64,000 nucleotides of DNA from Longimicrobium sp. (GTDB lineage Bacteria > Gemmatimonadota > Gemmatimonadetes > Longimicrobiales > Longimicrobiaceae). Positions 17,212 to 25,836 of this stretch are shown here, piece after piece (position 1 is the stretch's first letter; each line of letters opens with the position of its first letter). The position numbers and the translations under genes were made by a program. The notes under the pieces are model-generated. The model was not told the origin of the DNA. It searched no databases and saw only the letters and a list, made by a program, of their open reading frames with translations. The stretch is from assembly GCA_036377595.1 (NCBI GenBank), contig DASUYB010000105.1:177716-241715 (forward strand), written 5' to 3'.

Positions 17212-20200
17212 ATGACCGACCTGCAAGACCGGCTCTCCGCCCTTTCCCCCGCCAAGCGCGCGCTCCTGGAGCAGATGCGCGTGGCCGGCGCGGCGCCCAT
17301 CCCGCGCATCGCCGGCACGGCGGCGCCGCTCAGCGCCGAGCAGCGGCGGCTCTGGTACCAGCTGCAGCTGGCGCCGCGGCACCCCGTCTACACCATCCCG
17401 CAGGGCTTCCGCCTGCGCGGCGAGGTCGACGCCGACGCGCTGCTGGGCGCGCTGCGCGACGTGGTCGAGCGGCACGAGGCGCTGCGCACCGCCTTCCGTG
17501 AGAGCGCGGGCACGCCGGTGCAGGTGGTGGGCGACGGGTCGGCGTTCGAGCCGGAATACCTCGACCTCCGCGGCGACGAGTGGGCGGAGAGCGAGGCCAA
17601 CTACCAGATGGACGACTTCGCCCGGCGCACCTTCGAGCTGGCCCGCGGCGACGTCTTCCACGCGCGGCTGGTGCGCCAGGACGAGGACGACTACCGCCTG
17701 CTGCTGGCCGTGCACCACATCGCCGCCGACGGGTGGTCGATGGCGGTGATGCTGCGCGACCTGAGCGCCTTCTACGCCGCGCGCGTGGCGGGGACGGAGC
17801 CGCGGCTCGACCCGCCGCCGCTGCGCTTCCGTGACTGGGCGGCGTGGCAGCAGCGCCCCGACGCGCCGCCGGCCGCGGCCGAGGAGGCGCACTGGCGCGA
17901 GGCGCTGAAGGGCGCGCGCCACGTGCTGGAGATCCCGCCCGACCGGCCGCGGCCGCCGGTGCAGGCGTGGGAGGGGCAGAAGACGCCGTTCGACCTGCCG
18001 CCGTCGCTGGGGACGGGGATCCGCGCGCTCGCCCGCCACGAGGGCGCCACCCCCTTCGCGGTGATGGCGGCGGCGTTCGCGCTGGTGCTCTCGCGCTACG
18101 CGGGCGAGGAGGACCTCCTGCTCGGCACGCTGCTGGCCAACCGCCCGCGCCCGGAGCTGGAGGGGGTGGTCGGCTTCTTCGCCAACACGCTGCCGCTGCG
18201 CCTGCGGCTGGACGGCGATCCCACCGCGGCCGAATTGGTGCGGCGCGCGCACGCGGCCGCCGTGGGCGCGCAGGAGCACGCAGCGCTCCCCTTCGACCGC
18301 ATCGTGGAGATCGCGGACGTGCGCCGCGATTTCAGCCGGCCGCCGCTGGTGCAGGCGGTGCTCACCTGGGCCGACGCGCCGTCCACCTCGCTCTCGCTCC
18401 CAGGCGTCGCAGTCGAGACGCTGCACCTGGACTCGCTGACCTCCATCTTCGAGCTCACGCTGGCCATCGAGGACCGCGGAGATGGGGTCGCCGGCGCGTT
18501 CCAGTACAACAGCGAGCTGTTCGAGCACGTCACCATCCAGCGCATGGCCACGCACCTGGAGGCGGTGCTGGCCGCGTTCGCCGCCGACCCGGGGCAGCGC
18601 ATCTCCAGCGTGCGCTTGGCCTGGGCGTCGGAGACGCGGACGGTGGAGCGGTGGAGCGTGGCCCCGTCCGCGCCGCCGCCCGGCGCGTGCATCCACCAGC
18701 TCTTCGAACGCCAGGTCGAGGAGACGCCCGAGCGCACCGCGATCGTGTGGGAGGGTGATGGCGTCTCCTACGCGGAGCTCGACCGCCGCGCCAACCGCAT
18801 CGCCCACGCGCTGCGTGAGATGGGCGTCGGCCCGGAGAAGCGCGTCGCCGTCTGCCTAGAACGGACGCCGACCCTGATTGCCGCCATGCTGGGGGTGCTG
18901 AAGGCGGGCGGCGCGTACGTCCCGCTCGACCCCGCGCATCCTTCCGCGCGGCACCAGGCCGTGCTCCGCCTCTCCGGCGCGCGCTGGATCCTCGGCGGCC
19001 CCGCTGTCCGCGCCTCAGCGGCGGGGATCGAGGGCGTGCAGTTGATCGATCCCATCCCGCTCCTCGACAAATCCGGCGACGGCGCCGAGCATCCCCAACT
19101 CAGCACTCAGCACTCAGCAGTCAGCACTCCATCCCCCGAAAATCTCGCCTACGTCATCTTCACCTCTGGCTCCACCGGCGGCCCCAAGGGGGTGGAGATC
19201 GAGCACCGCTCGGCGGTCGCGATGCTGGAGTGGATGCGCGGGCTGCTCTCCGGCGAGGGGCGGTCGGGCGTGCTGGGATCGACCTCAGTCACCTTCGACG
19301 TCTCCATCGCGGAGATCTTCGGCACGCTCGTCTGGGGTGGCACCCTCGTGCTGATCGAGAACGCGCTGGCCGAGCTGCCGCCCGAGCCGCCGCTGCGCGC
19401 CGCGGCGATGGTGCCCACCGCGGCGGCCGAGCTGCTGCGCGAGGGGCGCTTCCCGCCGCGGGTGGAGAGCGTGCTGCTGGGGGGCGAGCCGGTGCCGCTC
19501 CCTCTCGTGCGCGAGCTGATCCAGCTCCCCGCCGTGCGCCGCGTGCTCAATCTCTACGGGCCCACGGAGGATACGACGTACACCAGCTGCGCCGAGCTGG
19601 ACCCGCTGGCGCTGCGAGTCTCCGTGGGCCGGCCGATCGACGGCGGGCGCGTGTACGTGCTCGATCCCCTCCTCCGCCATGCGGGCGCCGCCGTCCCCGG
19701 CGAGGTGTGGACCGCGGGCGCCGGCGTGGCGCGCGGCTACGCGTCGCGCCCCGCGCTCACCGCCGAGCGCTTCCGGCCCGATCCGCACGGGCCGCCGGGA
19801 ACGCGCATGTACCGCACGCTGGACCGGGGCCGCTGGCGCGAGGACGGTTCGCTCGAGTACCTGGGCCGCGGCGACGCGCAGGTGAAGGTGCGCGGCTACC
19901 GCATCGAGCTCGAGGAGGTGGAGCAGGCGCTCGCCGCGCATCCCGCTGTCGCCGAGGCCGCGGCTACCGCGCGCGGCGAGACGGGCGCGGGGCGCCGCCT
20001 CGTCGCCTATCTCGTGGCGAAGGCGGGCGCGGAGATGCCGGCCGCGGCGGAGTTGCGGTCGTTCGCGCGCGAGCGCCTGCCCGAGTACATGGTGCCACAG
20101 GCGTTCGTGTGGGTGGACGCGCTCCCGCGGACGTCGAGCGGGAAGCTGGACCGCCGCGCCCTCCCCGAGTACGAGGGCGACGGGATGTTGCCGCAGGACA

Positions 20201-21258
20201 CGTACGTCGCGCCGCGCAACCCCGTGGAGCAGCGGCTGGCGGAGATCTGGCGGCAGGTGCTGGACGTGGAGCGGGTGGGCGTGCACGACGACTTCTTCGA
20301 CCTGGGCGGCCAGTCGATCCTGGCGATGCGGCTGGTGGCCCGCGTGCGCGAGGAACTGGGCGCGCACGTGGCCGTGGCCGAGCTGCTGCAGGCGCCCACG
20401 CTGGCCGACATGGCGCAGGCCATCACCGGCCGGCACGACTCGGTGAAGCTGCCGCTGGTGCCGCTGCAGACCTTCGGCGACCGGCCGCCGCTCTTCCTGG
20501 CGCATCCGGCGGGCGGCCACGTGGTGTGCTACCGTGGCCTCGCCATCCTCCTGGCCAGCGAGCAGCCCGTCTACGCCCTGCAGCCGCTGGGCGTGCAGCG
20601 GGGCGAGACGCCGATCTCCTCGATCCCCGAGATGGCGGCGTACTACGTGGCCGCGCTGCGCGGGATGCGCGCGCGCGGGCCGTACCGGCTGGGCGGCTGG
20701 TCGTTCGGCGGGGTGGTGGCGTGGGAGATGGCGCAGCAGCTGGCGGCCGCCGGCGAGGAGGTGGACCTGCTCTGCCTGTTCGACACCTCGCCGCACACGC
20801 CGGAGACGATCAGGATCGACCTGGGCGACCCGGCCGAGGTGGTGTGGTGGACGGTGGGCGGAGTGGCGGGATACGGCGCCGCGTCGCGCGTCAGCGTCGA
20901 CGAGCTGCGCGAGTTCGAGGGGCGCGAGCTGGTGCGGCAGATGATCGTGCGGATGAACGCGCCGCACCTGCTGGACGAGAGCCGCGTGGACGACATCCTG
21001 CTGCTGACGGACCTGCGCGCCGCCAACCTGCGCGCGCAGGGCACCTACACGCCGCGGCCGTATCCCGGCCACCTGACCTACTTCCGCACCGCGGGAAGCG
21101 AGGACGCCGACGGCTTCTCGTTCGGCGAGGCGTTCTGGAGCGAGCTGGCGCTGGGCGGAACGACGGCGCACCACGTGGGCGGCACCCACAGCACCATCCT
21201 CGACGAGCCCTACGTCGAGACCCTCGCCGAGGTGATCCTGGGCGGGAAGTCGGGTTGA
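17212..21258 (+). CDS. Non-ribosomal peptide synthetase, single module C-A-T-TE
   Basis: 1348 residues. Order: condensation domain (about 40-450) with active-site HHIAADGWS near 169; adenylation domain (about 500-990) with A3 TSGSTGGPKG near 650, A4 FDVSIAEIF, A5 NLYGPTEDTT near 782 and A10 RTSSGKLDR near 976; carrier domain with the phosphopantetheine serine in DLGGQSILAM near 1032; C-terminal type I thioesterase with GWSFGG near 1162. Aligning A4-A5 to GrsA gives a tentative binding pocket D-V-A-A-L-G-L-T-Y-K, which I cannot assign to an amino acid. A leading C domain implies an acyl or peptidyl donor from elsewhere. No MbtH, PPTase or tailoring genes are adjacent. ATG 17212 begins MTDLQDRLSALSPAKRALLE. 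Confidence 0.9.
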   Translation: MTDLQDRLSALSPAKRALLEQMRVAGAAPIPRIAGTAAPLSAEQRRLWYQLQLAPRHPVYTIPQGFRLRGEVDADALLGALRDVVERHEALRTAFRESAGTPVQVVGDGSAFEPEYLDLRGDEWAESEANYQMDDFARRTFELARGDVFHARLVRQDEDDYRLLLAVHHIAADGWSMAVMLRDLSAFYAARVAGTEPRLDPPPLRFRDWAAWQQRPDAPPAAAEEAHWREALKGARHVLEIPPDRPRPPVQAWEGQKTPFDLPPSLGTGIRALARHEGATPFAVMAAAFALVLSRYAGEEDLLLGTLLANRPRPELEGVVGFFANTLPLRLRLDGDPTAAELVRRAHAAAVGAQEHAALPFDRIVEIADVRRDFSRPPLVQAVLTWADAPSTSLSLPGVAVETLHLDSLTSIFELTLAIEDRGDGVAGAFQYNSELFEHVTIQRMATHLEAVLAAFAADPGQRISSVRLAWASETRTVERWSVAPSAPPPGACIHQLFERQVEETPERTAIVWEGDGVSYAELDRRANRIAHALREMGVGPEKRVAVCLERTPTLIAAMLGVLKAGGAYVPLDPAHPSARHQAVLRLSGARWILGGPAVRASAAGIEGVQLIDPIPLLDKSGDGAEHPQLSTQHSAVSTPSPENLAYVIFTSGSTGGPKGVEIEHRSAVAMLEWMRGLLSGEGRSGVLGSTSVTFDVSIAEIFGTLVWGGTLVLIENALAELPPEPPLRAAAMVPTAAAELLREGRFPPRVESVLLGGEPVPLPLVRELIQLPAVRRVLNLYGPTEDTTYTSCAELDPLALRVSVGRPIDGGRVYVLDPLLRHAGAAVPGEVWTAGAGVARGYASRPALTAERFRPDPHGPPGTRMYRTLDRGRWREDGSLEYLGRGDAQVKVRGYRIELEEVEQALAAHPAVAEAAATARGETGAGRRLVAYLVAKAGAEMPAAAELRSFARERLPEYMVPQAFVWVDALPRTSSGKLDRRALPEYEGDGMLPQDTYVAPRNPVEQRLAEIWRQVLDVERVGVHDDFFDLGGQSILAMRLVARVREELGAHVAVAELLQAPTLADMAQAITGRHDSVKLPLVPLQTFGDRPPLFLAHPAGGHVVCYRGLAILLASEQPVYALQPLGVQRGETPISSIPEMAAYYVAALRGMRARGPYRLGGWSFGGVVAWEMAQQLAAAGEEVDLLCLFDTSPHTPETIRIDLGDPAEVVWWTVGGVAGYGAASRVSVDELREFEGRELVRQMIVRMNAPHLLDESRVDDILLLTDLRAANLRAQGTYTPRPYPGHLTYFRTAGSEDADGFSFGEAFWSELALGGTTAHHVGGTHSTILDEPYVETLAEVILGGKSG

Positions 21259-21282
21259 TGCATCCGCGGCCGGCCGCCGCGC

Positions 21283-21508
21283 TGACGTCATCCTGAGGCT
21301 GAGGCCGACCACACCGTTACCAGCGTCTGCGCGAGTGGTTGCAGGCCGAAGGATCTGTAGCCGCGTCGGCACGCCGGCTTGCGTGACGCACCGGGCACCT
21401 GCATCGGCGCGTTCCGCCGAGGGGCGTGTGGGGTCGATTATAGATCCTTCGGCCTGCAAGTGCTTGCGCAGACGCTGATTACGGTCTGGCCGGCCTCAGG
21501 ATGACGTC
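21283..21508. repeat. Long imperfect inverted repeat of the 'GATCCTTCGGCCTGCAA' family
   Basis: The left arm 21283-21360 (GACGTCATCCTGAGGCTGAG to GCCGAAGGATCTGTAG) is the near reverse complement of the right arm 21438-21508 (TTATAGATCCTTCGGCCTGC to AGGATGACGTC). A single right-type arm occurs at 9275-9345. No transposase is present. It fills most of the gap between the NRPS and the next gene. Confidence 0.8.
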
Positions 21509-21537
21509 TTGCCGGCTTCACCATCGATACAACGCGA

Positions 21538-21571
21538 GAAGGGCCGGCGCTCACCCGGGCACCGGCCCTTC
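21538..21571 (-). terminator. Hairpin downstream of the Cys/His-rich protein gene
   Basis: Perfect stem GAAGGGCCGG / CCGGCCCTTC, 49 bp beyond the stop codon of the minus-strand gene. Confidence 0.65.
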
Positions 21572-21619
21572 ATCATCTACCGAGATCTTTGAAATCGTCC
21601 GGCGAAACGGTCTGTCATG

Positions 21620-22927
21620 TCAGACGCGGGCGCCGCGGCGGCAGTCGGCGCGGTAATCCGCCTCCACCGAGCGGCAGAACTCGGCGCGGCGCCCGGTGCG
21701 CTCGATCAGGCTGACGGCCAGCTCACCGATCGCCTCGTAGCATCGCGACCGGCTCGGCTTTCCCGGCACGTGCCGGCAGAGGCGCACGCCGTCGTCCAGC
21801 GACGGCCGCCGGTACGCCACGTCCTTGGCGGCGCCGAAGAAGCACCACCCGGCATTCGGCTCGCCGATGGACGAGCAGATCCGGATGATCCGCTGCAGGT
21901 CCTGCGCGGCGGCCACCCCCGACGCGTCGCGGCCAAGGCTCTGGAAGCAGATGGCGCGGTAGCGCTCCGGCGCCTGCCCGCAGTCGCGCGCCGCGCGGGC
22001 GAAGTCGCCGCCCTCCAGGGGGAGGATGACGCTGGTCTGGAGGAGGTAGCACGCCCCGCGGTAGCGCTCCGCCACCACCGAGCAGGGATACTGCGGATCG
22101 CCCGCCCGCGACGGCGCGAACACGTCCTGGTCCGCACCCGCGTGCACGGCGGCGAGCGACGTGGGCGCGGGTCCGGCGGGAGCGGCCGCGTGCGCGTGCC
22201 GGCCGGCGGCGTGGTGGCCGCCGCCGTGCCCCGCGCCGAGCCGCGCCGAGCTCTCCATGAACGTCCCGCCGTAGCACGATTCGCGCTCCCAGTCGGACGA
22301 CAACGCGTCGCACAGGGCCAGCGCGGCGGGCACGTCGTAGCGCAGGTTGATGGCGAGGCCGTGCCCCAGGCCGTGCAGGCACTGGAACTTGAGCCAGTCG
22401 GTGGGCGCCCGGGCGGTGAGCGTGGGGCAGGCGCGGGCCACCAGCCGGGGGGTGACCTGGCGCGCCGCCGCGAAGTACGCCTGGATGATCCCGTGGTGGC
22501 ACCCGCTGTGGAACTCGGCCGTGCAGCGCGAGAACTCGAGCGCGGGGTCGCGGCCGGCGCGCAGGGCGGCAAAGCCCAGCCGGTGCGACAGCATGTGGGC
22601 CTCACCCTCCATCGCCGGGTCCTGCTTCAGCACCTCGCGCAGCGTGGCGGACCCCAGCCCCACGCCCCCGGCCCCCGCCACCATCTCCAGCAGCGGCGCG
22701 TAGCACGCCACCGCCGCAGCGCGGTCCTCCTCGCGGCAGAGCGGCACCGCCGCGCGGGCCAGCTCGGCCGCCTCGAGCGTCCCGGTCCCCTCCCCGGCCG
22801 CTGCCGGGGAGGGCCGCGCGGGTTGCCGCTGACGGTACCAGTCGGCGGCCAGCGCCGCGGCCGCGATGAGGAGGACGAGGGCGAGCGGCACCTGGAGATC
22901 CAGGAACGACTTGAGATGGCGATTCAT
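21620..22927 (-). CDS. Secreted or membrane-anchored Cys/His-rich protein of unknown function
   Basis: 435 residues with an N-terminal hydrophobic anchor VPLALVLLIAAAALAADWY (about 13-31). The rest is largely helical with regularly spaced cysteines and conserved-looking motifs: EFHSGCHHGIIQAYF, LKFQCLHGLGHGLAINL, YPCSVVAERYRGACYLL and AGWCFFGAAKD. A His-rich insert (GGGHHAAGRHAHAAA) lies mid-protein. The repeated C-x-HG / HGLGHG pattern suggests a metal- or cofactor-binding, disulfide-stabilised extracytoplasmic protein. I do not recognise a named family. Monocistronic, with a terminator downstream. Confidence 0.7.
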   Translation of the reverse strand: MNRHLKSFLDLQVPLALVLLIAAAALAADWYRQRQPARPSPAAAGEGTGTLEAAELARAAVPLCREEDRAAAVACYAPLLEMVAGAGGVGLGSATLREVLKQDPAMEGEAHMLSHRLGFAALRAGRDPALEFSRCTAEFHSGCHHGIIQAYFAAARQVTPRLVARACPTLTARAPTDWLKFQCLHGLGHGLAINLRYDVPAALALCDALSSDWERESCYGGTFMESSARLGAGHGGGHHAAGRHAHAAAPAGPAPTSLAAVHAGADQDVFAPSRAGDPQYPCSVVAERYRGACYLLQTSVILPLEGGDFARAARDCGQAPERYRAICFQSLGRDASGVAAAQDLQRIIRICSSIGEPNAGWCFFGAAKDVAYRRPSLDDGVRLCRHVPGKPSRSRCYEAIGELAVSLIERTGRRAEFCRSVEADYRADCRRGARV

Positions 22928-23073
22928 CGAGGAGGTGCTCGGGAAGGGCGGGTCAGGCGGGATGGGAGATGGGGAAGTTCAATCCCCGTGCATAGATACG
23001 GGCGCCGCCGGGAGGGAGCAAGAGTTTTCGGTCCCGCCCTGCGTCGCCAGCTTGAATCTGCAAAAGAATGGAT

Positions 23074-23130
23074 GACGCAGGGTTAGCAGGGTAAGCAGCT
23101 TGTTCTCTGCTAACTCTGCTGACTCTGCGT
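23074..23130. repeat. Intergenic hairpin with repetitive arms (copy 4)
   Basis: The left arm ACGCAGGGTTAGCAGGGTAA and the right arm with CTAACTCTGCTGACTCTGCG are built from AGCAGRGTY units. Same unit sequence as the hairpin at 39449-39514. Confidence 0.75.
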
Positions 23131-23154
23131 GAGCCCTTCTGTTTTCTAGAGGAA

Positions 23155-23185
23155 CGGCCCGGCCACCGAAGAGGCGGCCGGGCCG
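23155..23185 (-). terminator. Terminator of Tat lipoprotein A
   Basis: Perfect stem CGGCCCGGCC / GGCCGGGCCG 25 bp beyond the stop codon. The paralogous gene has an almost identical terminator at 24531-24564. Confidence 0.75.
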
Positions 23186-23210
23186 TGGTGCATCCGCGAT
23201 TGGAGCCGCT

Positions 23211-23927
23211 TCAGCAGCGGTTCAGGTCGCGCGTGGTGGAGGCGATGTTGATCCCCGCCACCGTGGCGCTGAACAGGTCGCTGAAGCCGCGCGACGCGAT
23301 GTCCAAGTGGTTGCCGTAGAAGTCCGACGCCACGCTGTCCTGGAACGCCACCAGCGACGACTTGCTCAGCGCCACCACCGCGCTGCCGGCGTTCAGGCTG
23401 GTGTCCAGCACGCCATCCACCAGCGGGTTGGTGGCCAGCGCGTCCTTCATCGCGTACGCCAGGTCCGCGTTGGAGCCGATCCTGCGCGGCGGCCACCGGT
23501 TCCCCGCGCTGTCGTGCACGATCACCTGCACGGTGGTCTCGTCGCGGAACCGGTGGAATGGCTTGAGTACCGTCGCCAGCCCCGTCCCGGTGCGGGCGTT
23601 GTCGGTCACCACGCGCTGCAGGTAGGTGGTATTGACCCCCCGCTGCAGCGCCGGAACCCGCACGTTGGTGGCGGTGCCGATCGTCACCACCGCCATCTTG
23701 TGCAGCGTCACTCCCGGGTCGGGCCCGCCGCGCAGCGAGGCACGCGGGGCGGCGGGCGCGGCCGTGGCGGCCCGGTCCGGTTCCGTGACGCTCTCGCCAC
23801 ACGCCGCCAGCAGCGTGGACACGCCAGTCACGGCAACGGCGGCGGCGGCCGTCCCCAGGAACTCGCGGCGGTTCTCTCCGCGCGGGGGCTCGGCGCCGGT
23901 TTGGATGGCTCCCTGATTCTCGCTCAT
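23211..23927 (-). CDS. Tat-exported lipoprotein of unknown function (paralog A)
   Basis: 238 residues. A twin-arginine signal (NRREFLGTAAAAVAVTG) ends in the lipobox LLAAC near residue 44, so the protein is folded before export and lipid-anchored. The mature region DPGVTLHKMAVVTIGTATNV onward and the C-terminus (AVVALSKSSLVAFQDSVASD, then RGFSDLFSATVAG, ending TTRDLNRC) closely match paralog B. ATG 23927 is favoured over an ATG 12 bp upstream because GGAGGATGCC precedes it. No known domain recognised. Confidence 0.75.
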   Translation of the reverse strand: MSENQGAIQTGAEPPRGENRREFLGTAAAAVAVTGVSTLLAACGESVTEPDRAATAAPAAPRASLRGGPDPGVTLHKMAVVTIGTATNVRVPALQRGVNTTYLQRVVTDNARTGTGLATVLKPFHRFRDETTVQVIVHDSAGNRWPPRRIGSNADLAYAMKDALATNPLVDGVLDTSLNAGSAVVALSKSSLVAFQDSVASDFYGNHLDIASRGFSDLFSATVAGINIASTTRDLNRC

Positions 23928-24153
23928 GGCATCCTCCATGGGAGAGTGGGTGGATGCCGGACGGGCGGTACTCGCGCACGCCCGTACGGCGCGGGGTACT
24001 GCCGTGCTGCTGCGGGATCTCGCGGCGCGGGATGGGGCGCCGCGGCGGGTGTGGGGTCCGGCGAGTGAAAGGCCGCTGGGTTGACGGGCCTGCGGCGCGG
24101 GGCGGAAAGGTGAGTCCCCGCGTGTTCCGGCGCGGACGGGTGCGCCGGTTCCG

Positions 24154-24208
24154 CCATCGGTAGCACGGTGGCGCCGAGCAGCATATCTGCCACGTCGTGC
24201 ACCTGCAA
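24154..24208 (-). promoter_or_regulatory. Promoter and palindrome upstream of Tat lipoprotein A
   Basis: Minus strand: -35 TTGCAG (24208-24203), 17-base spacer, -10 TATGCT (24185-24180), then 8 bases, then the palindrome CCACCGTGCTACCGATGG (24171-24154). The same arrangement precedes paralog B. The palindrome overlaps the expected start of transcription, fitting an operator or a 5' hairpin. The leader to the start codon is about 240 bases; no reading frame was seen in it. Confidence 0.55.
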
Positions 24209-24344
24209 GCGTCTCGATGCCCCTGCGGGCGAACACGGCCACGGCGGTGTGGGAACGTCCGTTCTTGGCCGCTGAGGATGCGGCCAAGGCGATGTGGCGC
24301 GCGCGTTTAGAGACAATGAAGCGTCGACGTCCCAACAGCACTTG

Positions 24345-24418
24345 AATCACACGGAGGGAACGGAGGTAACGGAGGACTGACCTGGGTTCCTCCGTTTCCT
24401 CCGTTCCCTCCGTGTAAT
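24345..24418. repeat. Intergenic hairpin with repetitive arms (copy 5)
   Basis: The left arm is ATCACACGGAGGGAACGGAG followed by further ACGGAGG units. The right arm is the near complement ending CCTCCGTGTAAT. Same unit as copy 8 at 57282-57370. The 23928-24588 gap contains this repeat plus the promoter above and no gene. Confidence 0.8.
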
Positions 24419-24530
24419 TTTCATTCCTGATTCGAATGCACAGCCATTCGTTCAATCCGGTATGAGGGCTCGCTCGCGCCGGGGTACGGCACGGCGTGCG
24501 AGCGCATCGGCGGACGGGACCGGAAAGAGA

Positions 24531-24564
24531 ACGGCCCGGCCGCTGAAGAAAGCGGCCGGGCCGT
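24531..24564 (-). terminator. Terminator of Tat lipoprotein B
   Basis: Perfect 14-bp stem ACGGCCCGGCCGCT / AGCGGCCGGGCCGT just beyond the stop codon. Confidence 0.8.
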
Positions 24565-24588
24565 TCGCGCCTCGCGCGGTCGAACCGC

Positions 24589-25287
24589 TCAGCAGCGGTT
24601 CAGGTCGCGCGTGGTCGAGGCGATCGTGATCCCCGACACCGTGGTGTTGAACAGGTCGCTGAACCCGCGCGACACGATGTCCAGGTGGTTGCCGTAGAAG
24701 TCCGACGCCACGCTGTCCTGGAACGCCACGATCGACGACTTGCTCAGCGCCACCACCGCGCTGCCGGCGTTCAGGCTGCTCTTCAGCACGCCGTCCACCA
24801 GCGGGTTGGTGGAGAGCGCGTCCTTCATGGCGTACGCCAGGTCCGAGTTCTTGTTGACGGTGCGCGGCGCGTACGCCCGGCCGTTGCTGTCCTGCACCGA
24901 CACGGTCACGGTGGTGCCGTCGGAGAAGCTGTAGGTCTTCTTGCACACCGTGGCCAGCCCGGTGCCCACGCGGCTGTTGTCGGTGATGATGCGCTGCAGG
25001 TACTTGGTGGTCCCACCCTTCTCCAGCGCCGGGATCTTGACGTCCGGCGCCGAGCCGATGGTGCCCGCCACCATCTTGTGCAGCGTCACGCCGGGATCGC
25101 GCCCGCCGTTGAGCGAGGCACGCAGCCCGTTCGACACCGGCTGGTGCGTCGCTTCCGAGGCGGTGGCGCTCTCGCCGCACGCCGCCAGCACGCTGGGGAT
25201 GGCCGTGGCCGCCACGGCCGTCGCGGCGGCCTTGCCCAGGAACTGGCGGCGGCTTGCCACGGTGGTCTCGTCTTGCCTCTCGCTCAT
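24589..25287 (-). CDS. Tat-exported lipoprotein of unknown function (paralog B)
   Basis: 232 residues, a tandem duplicate of the gene at 23211-23927. Twin-arginine signal SRRQFLGKAAATAVAAT and lipobox VLAAC. The mature segment NGGRDPGVTLHKMVAGTIGS and the final 75 residues are almost identical to the paralog (NPLVDGVL, SLNAGSAVVALSKSS, DFYGNHLDI, TTRDLNRC). GGAGGACCCC before ATG 25287 sets the start. Promoter, palindrome, leader length and terminator are duplicated too, so the whole transcription unit was copied. Function not recognised. Confidence 0.75.
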   Translation of the reverse strand: MSERQDETTVASRRQFLGKAAATAVAATAIPSVLAACGESATASEATHQPVSNGLRASLNGGRDPGVTLHKMVAGTIGSAPDVKIPALEKGGTTKYLQRIITDNSRVGTGLATVCKKTYSFSDGTTVTVSVQDSNGRAYAPRTVNKNSDLAYAMKDALSTNPLVDGVLKSSLNAGSAVVALSKSSIVAFQDSVASDFYGNHLDIVSRGFSDLFNTTVSGITIASTTRDLNRC

Positions 25288-25519
25288 GGGGTCCTCCATG
25301 GGAGTGGGATGTGTGCCGGGTGGGCGGCGCGCACGCCGCGGAGTACCCGGCGCGGACAGGTGAGATACTCCTGCGGATTGCCGCGGCGCCCGGGTGGGGG
25401 TGCCGCCGGGAGACGTTGATCCGGCCGGCGTGGGGGCCGCGTTCCTGGGGGACTGATCGGCGGGGCGGACGGGGTGCCCCGCGGGTGAACAGACGGCGCC
25501 AGACCACGCGCCGATCCCG

Positions 25520-25573
25520 CCACCGGTAGCACGGTGGGGATGCCTAACATATCTGCAACACGTCGGGGGTCAA
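25520..25573 (-). promoter_or_regulatory. Promoter and palindrome upstream of Tat lipoprotein B
   Basis: Minus strand: -35 TTGACC (25573-25568), 16-base spacer, -10 TATGTT (25551-25546), 8 bases, then the palindrome CCACCGTGCTACCGGTGG (25537-25520). Identical layout to paralog A. No gene was seen elsewhere in the 25288-25836 gap. Confidence 0.6.
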
Positions 25574-25774
25574 GACTCCTGACGCCGAGCGTGCGAACAC
25601 GGCCATACCATCGCGGGAACGTTTGCTCCCGGCGCCCGATGCGCGTGCGCGGAATGCCCTTCCAGCGCCCTCTCGCACACTCCGTCCACCTCCGCGCGCC
25701 GCCTCCCGCACGCTCCGCAAGCGCCGGCGGGAGAACACATCTTCTCCATCCCACGCGATCGAAATAGAACGAAG

Positions 25775-25800
25775 CGGAGGATCCGCCGCCGGATCCTCCG
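25775..25800 (-). terminator. Terminator of the nuclease-like lipoprotein gene
   Basis: Perfect stem CGGAGGATCC / GGATCCTCCG about 40 bp beyond the stop codon. Confidence 0.75.
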
Positions 25801-25836
25801 CACGTTTTCCGACAGCCGCCCGGTCTCGTCTCCGGC

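Noticed and set aside
19285..21459. 724-codon minus-strand open frame inside the NRPS
   Set aside because: Low-complexity His/Arg-rich translation opposite intact NRPS domains; a GC-driven shadow.
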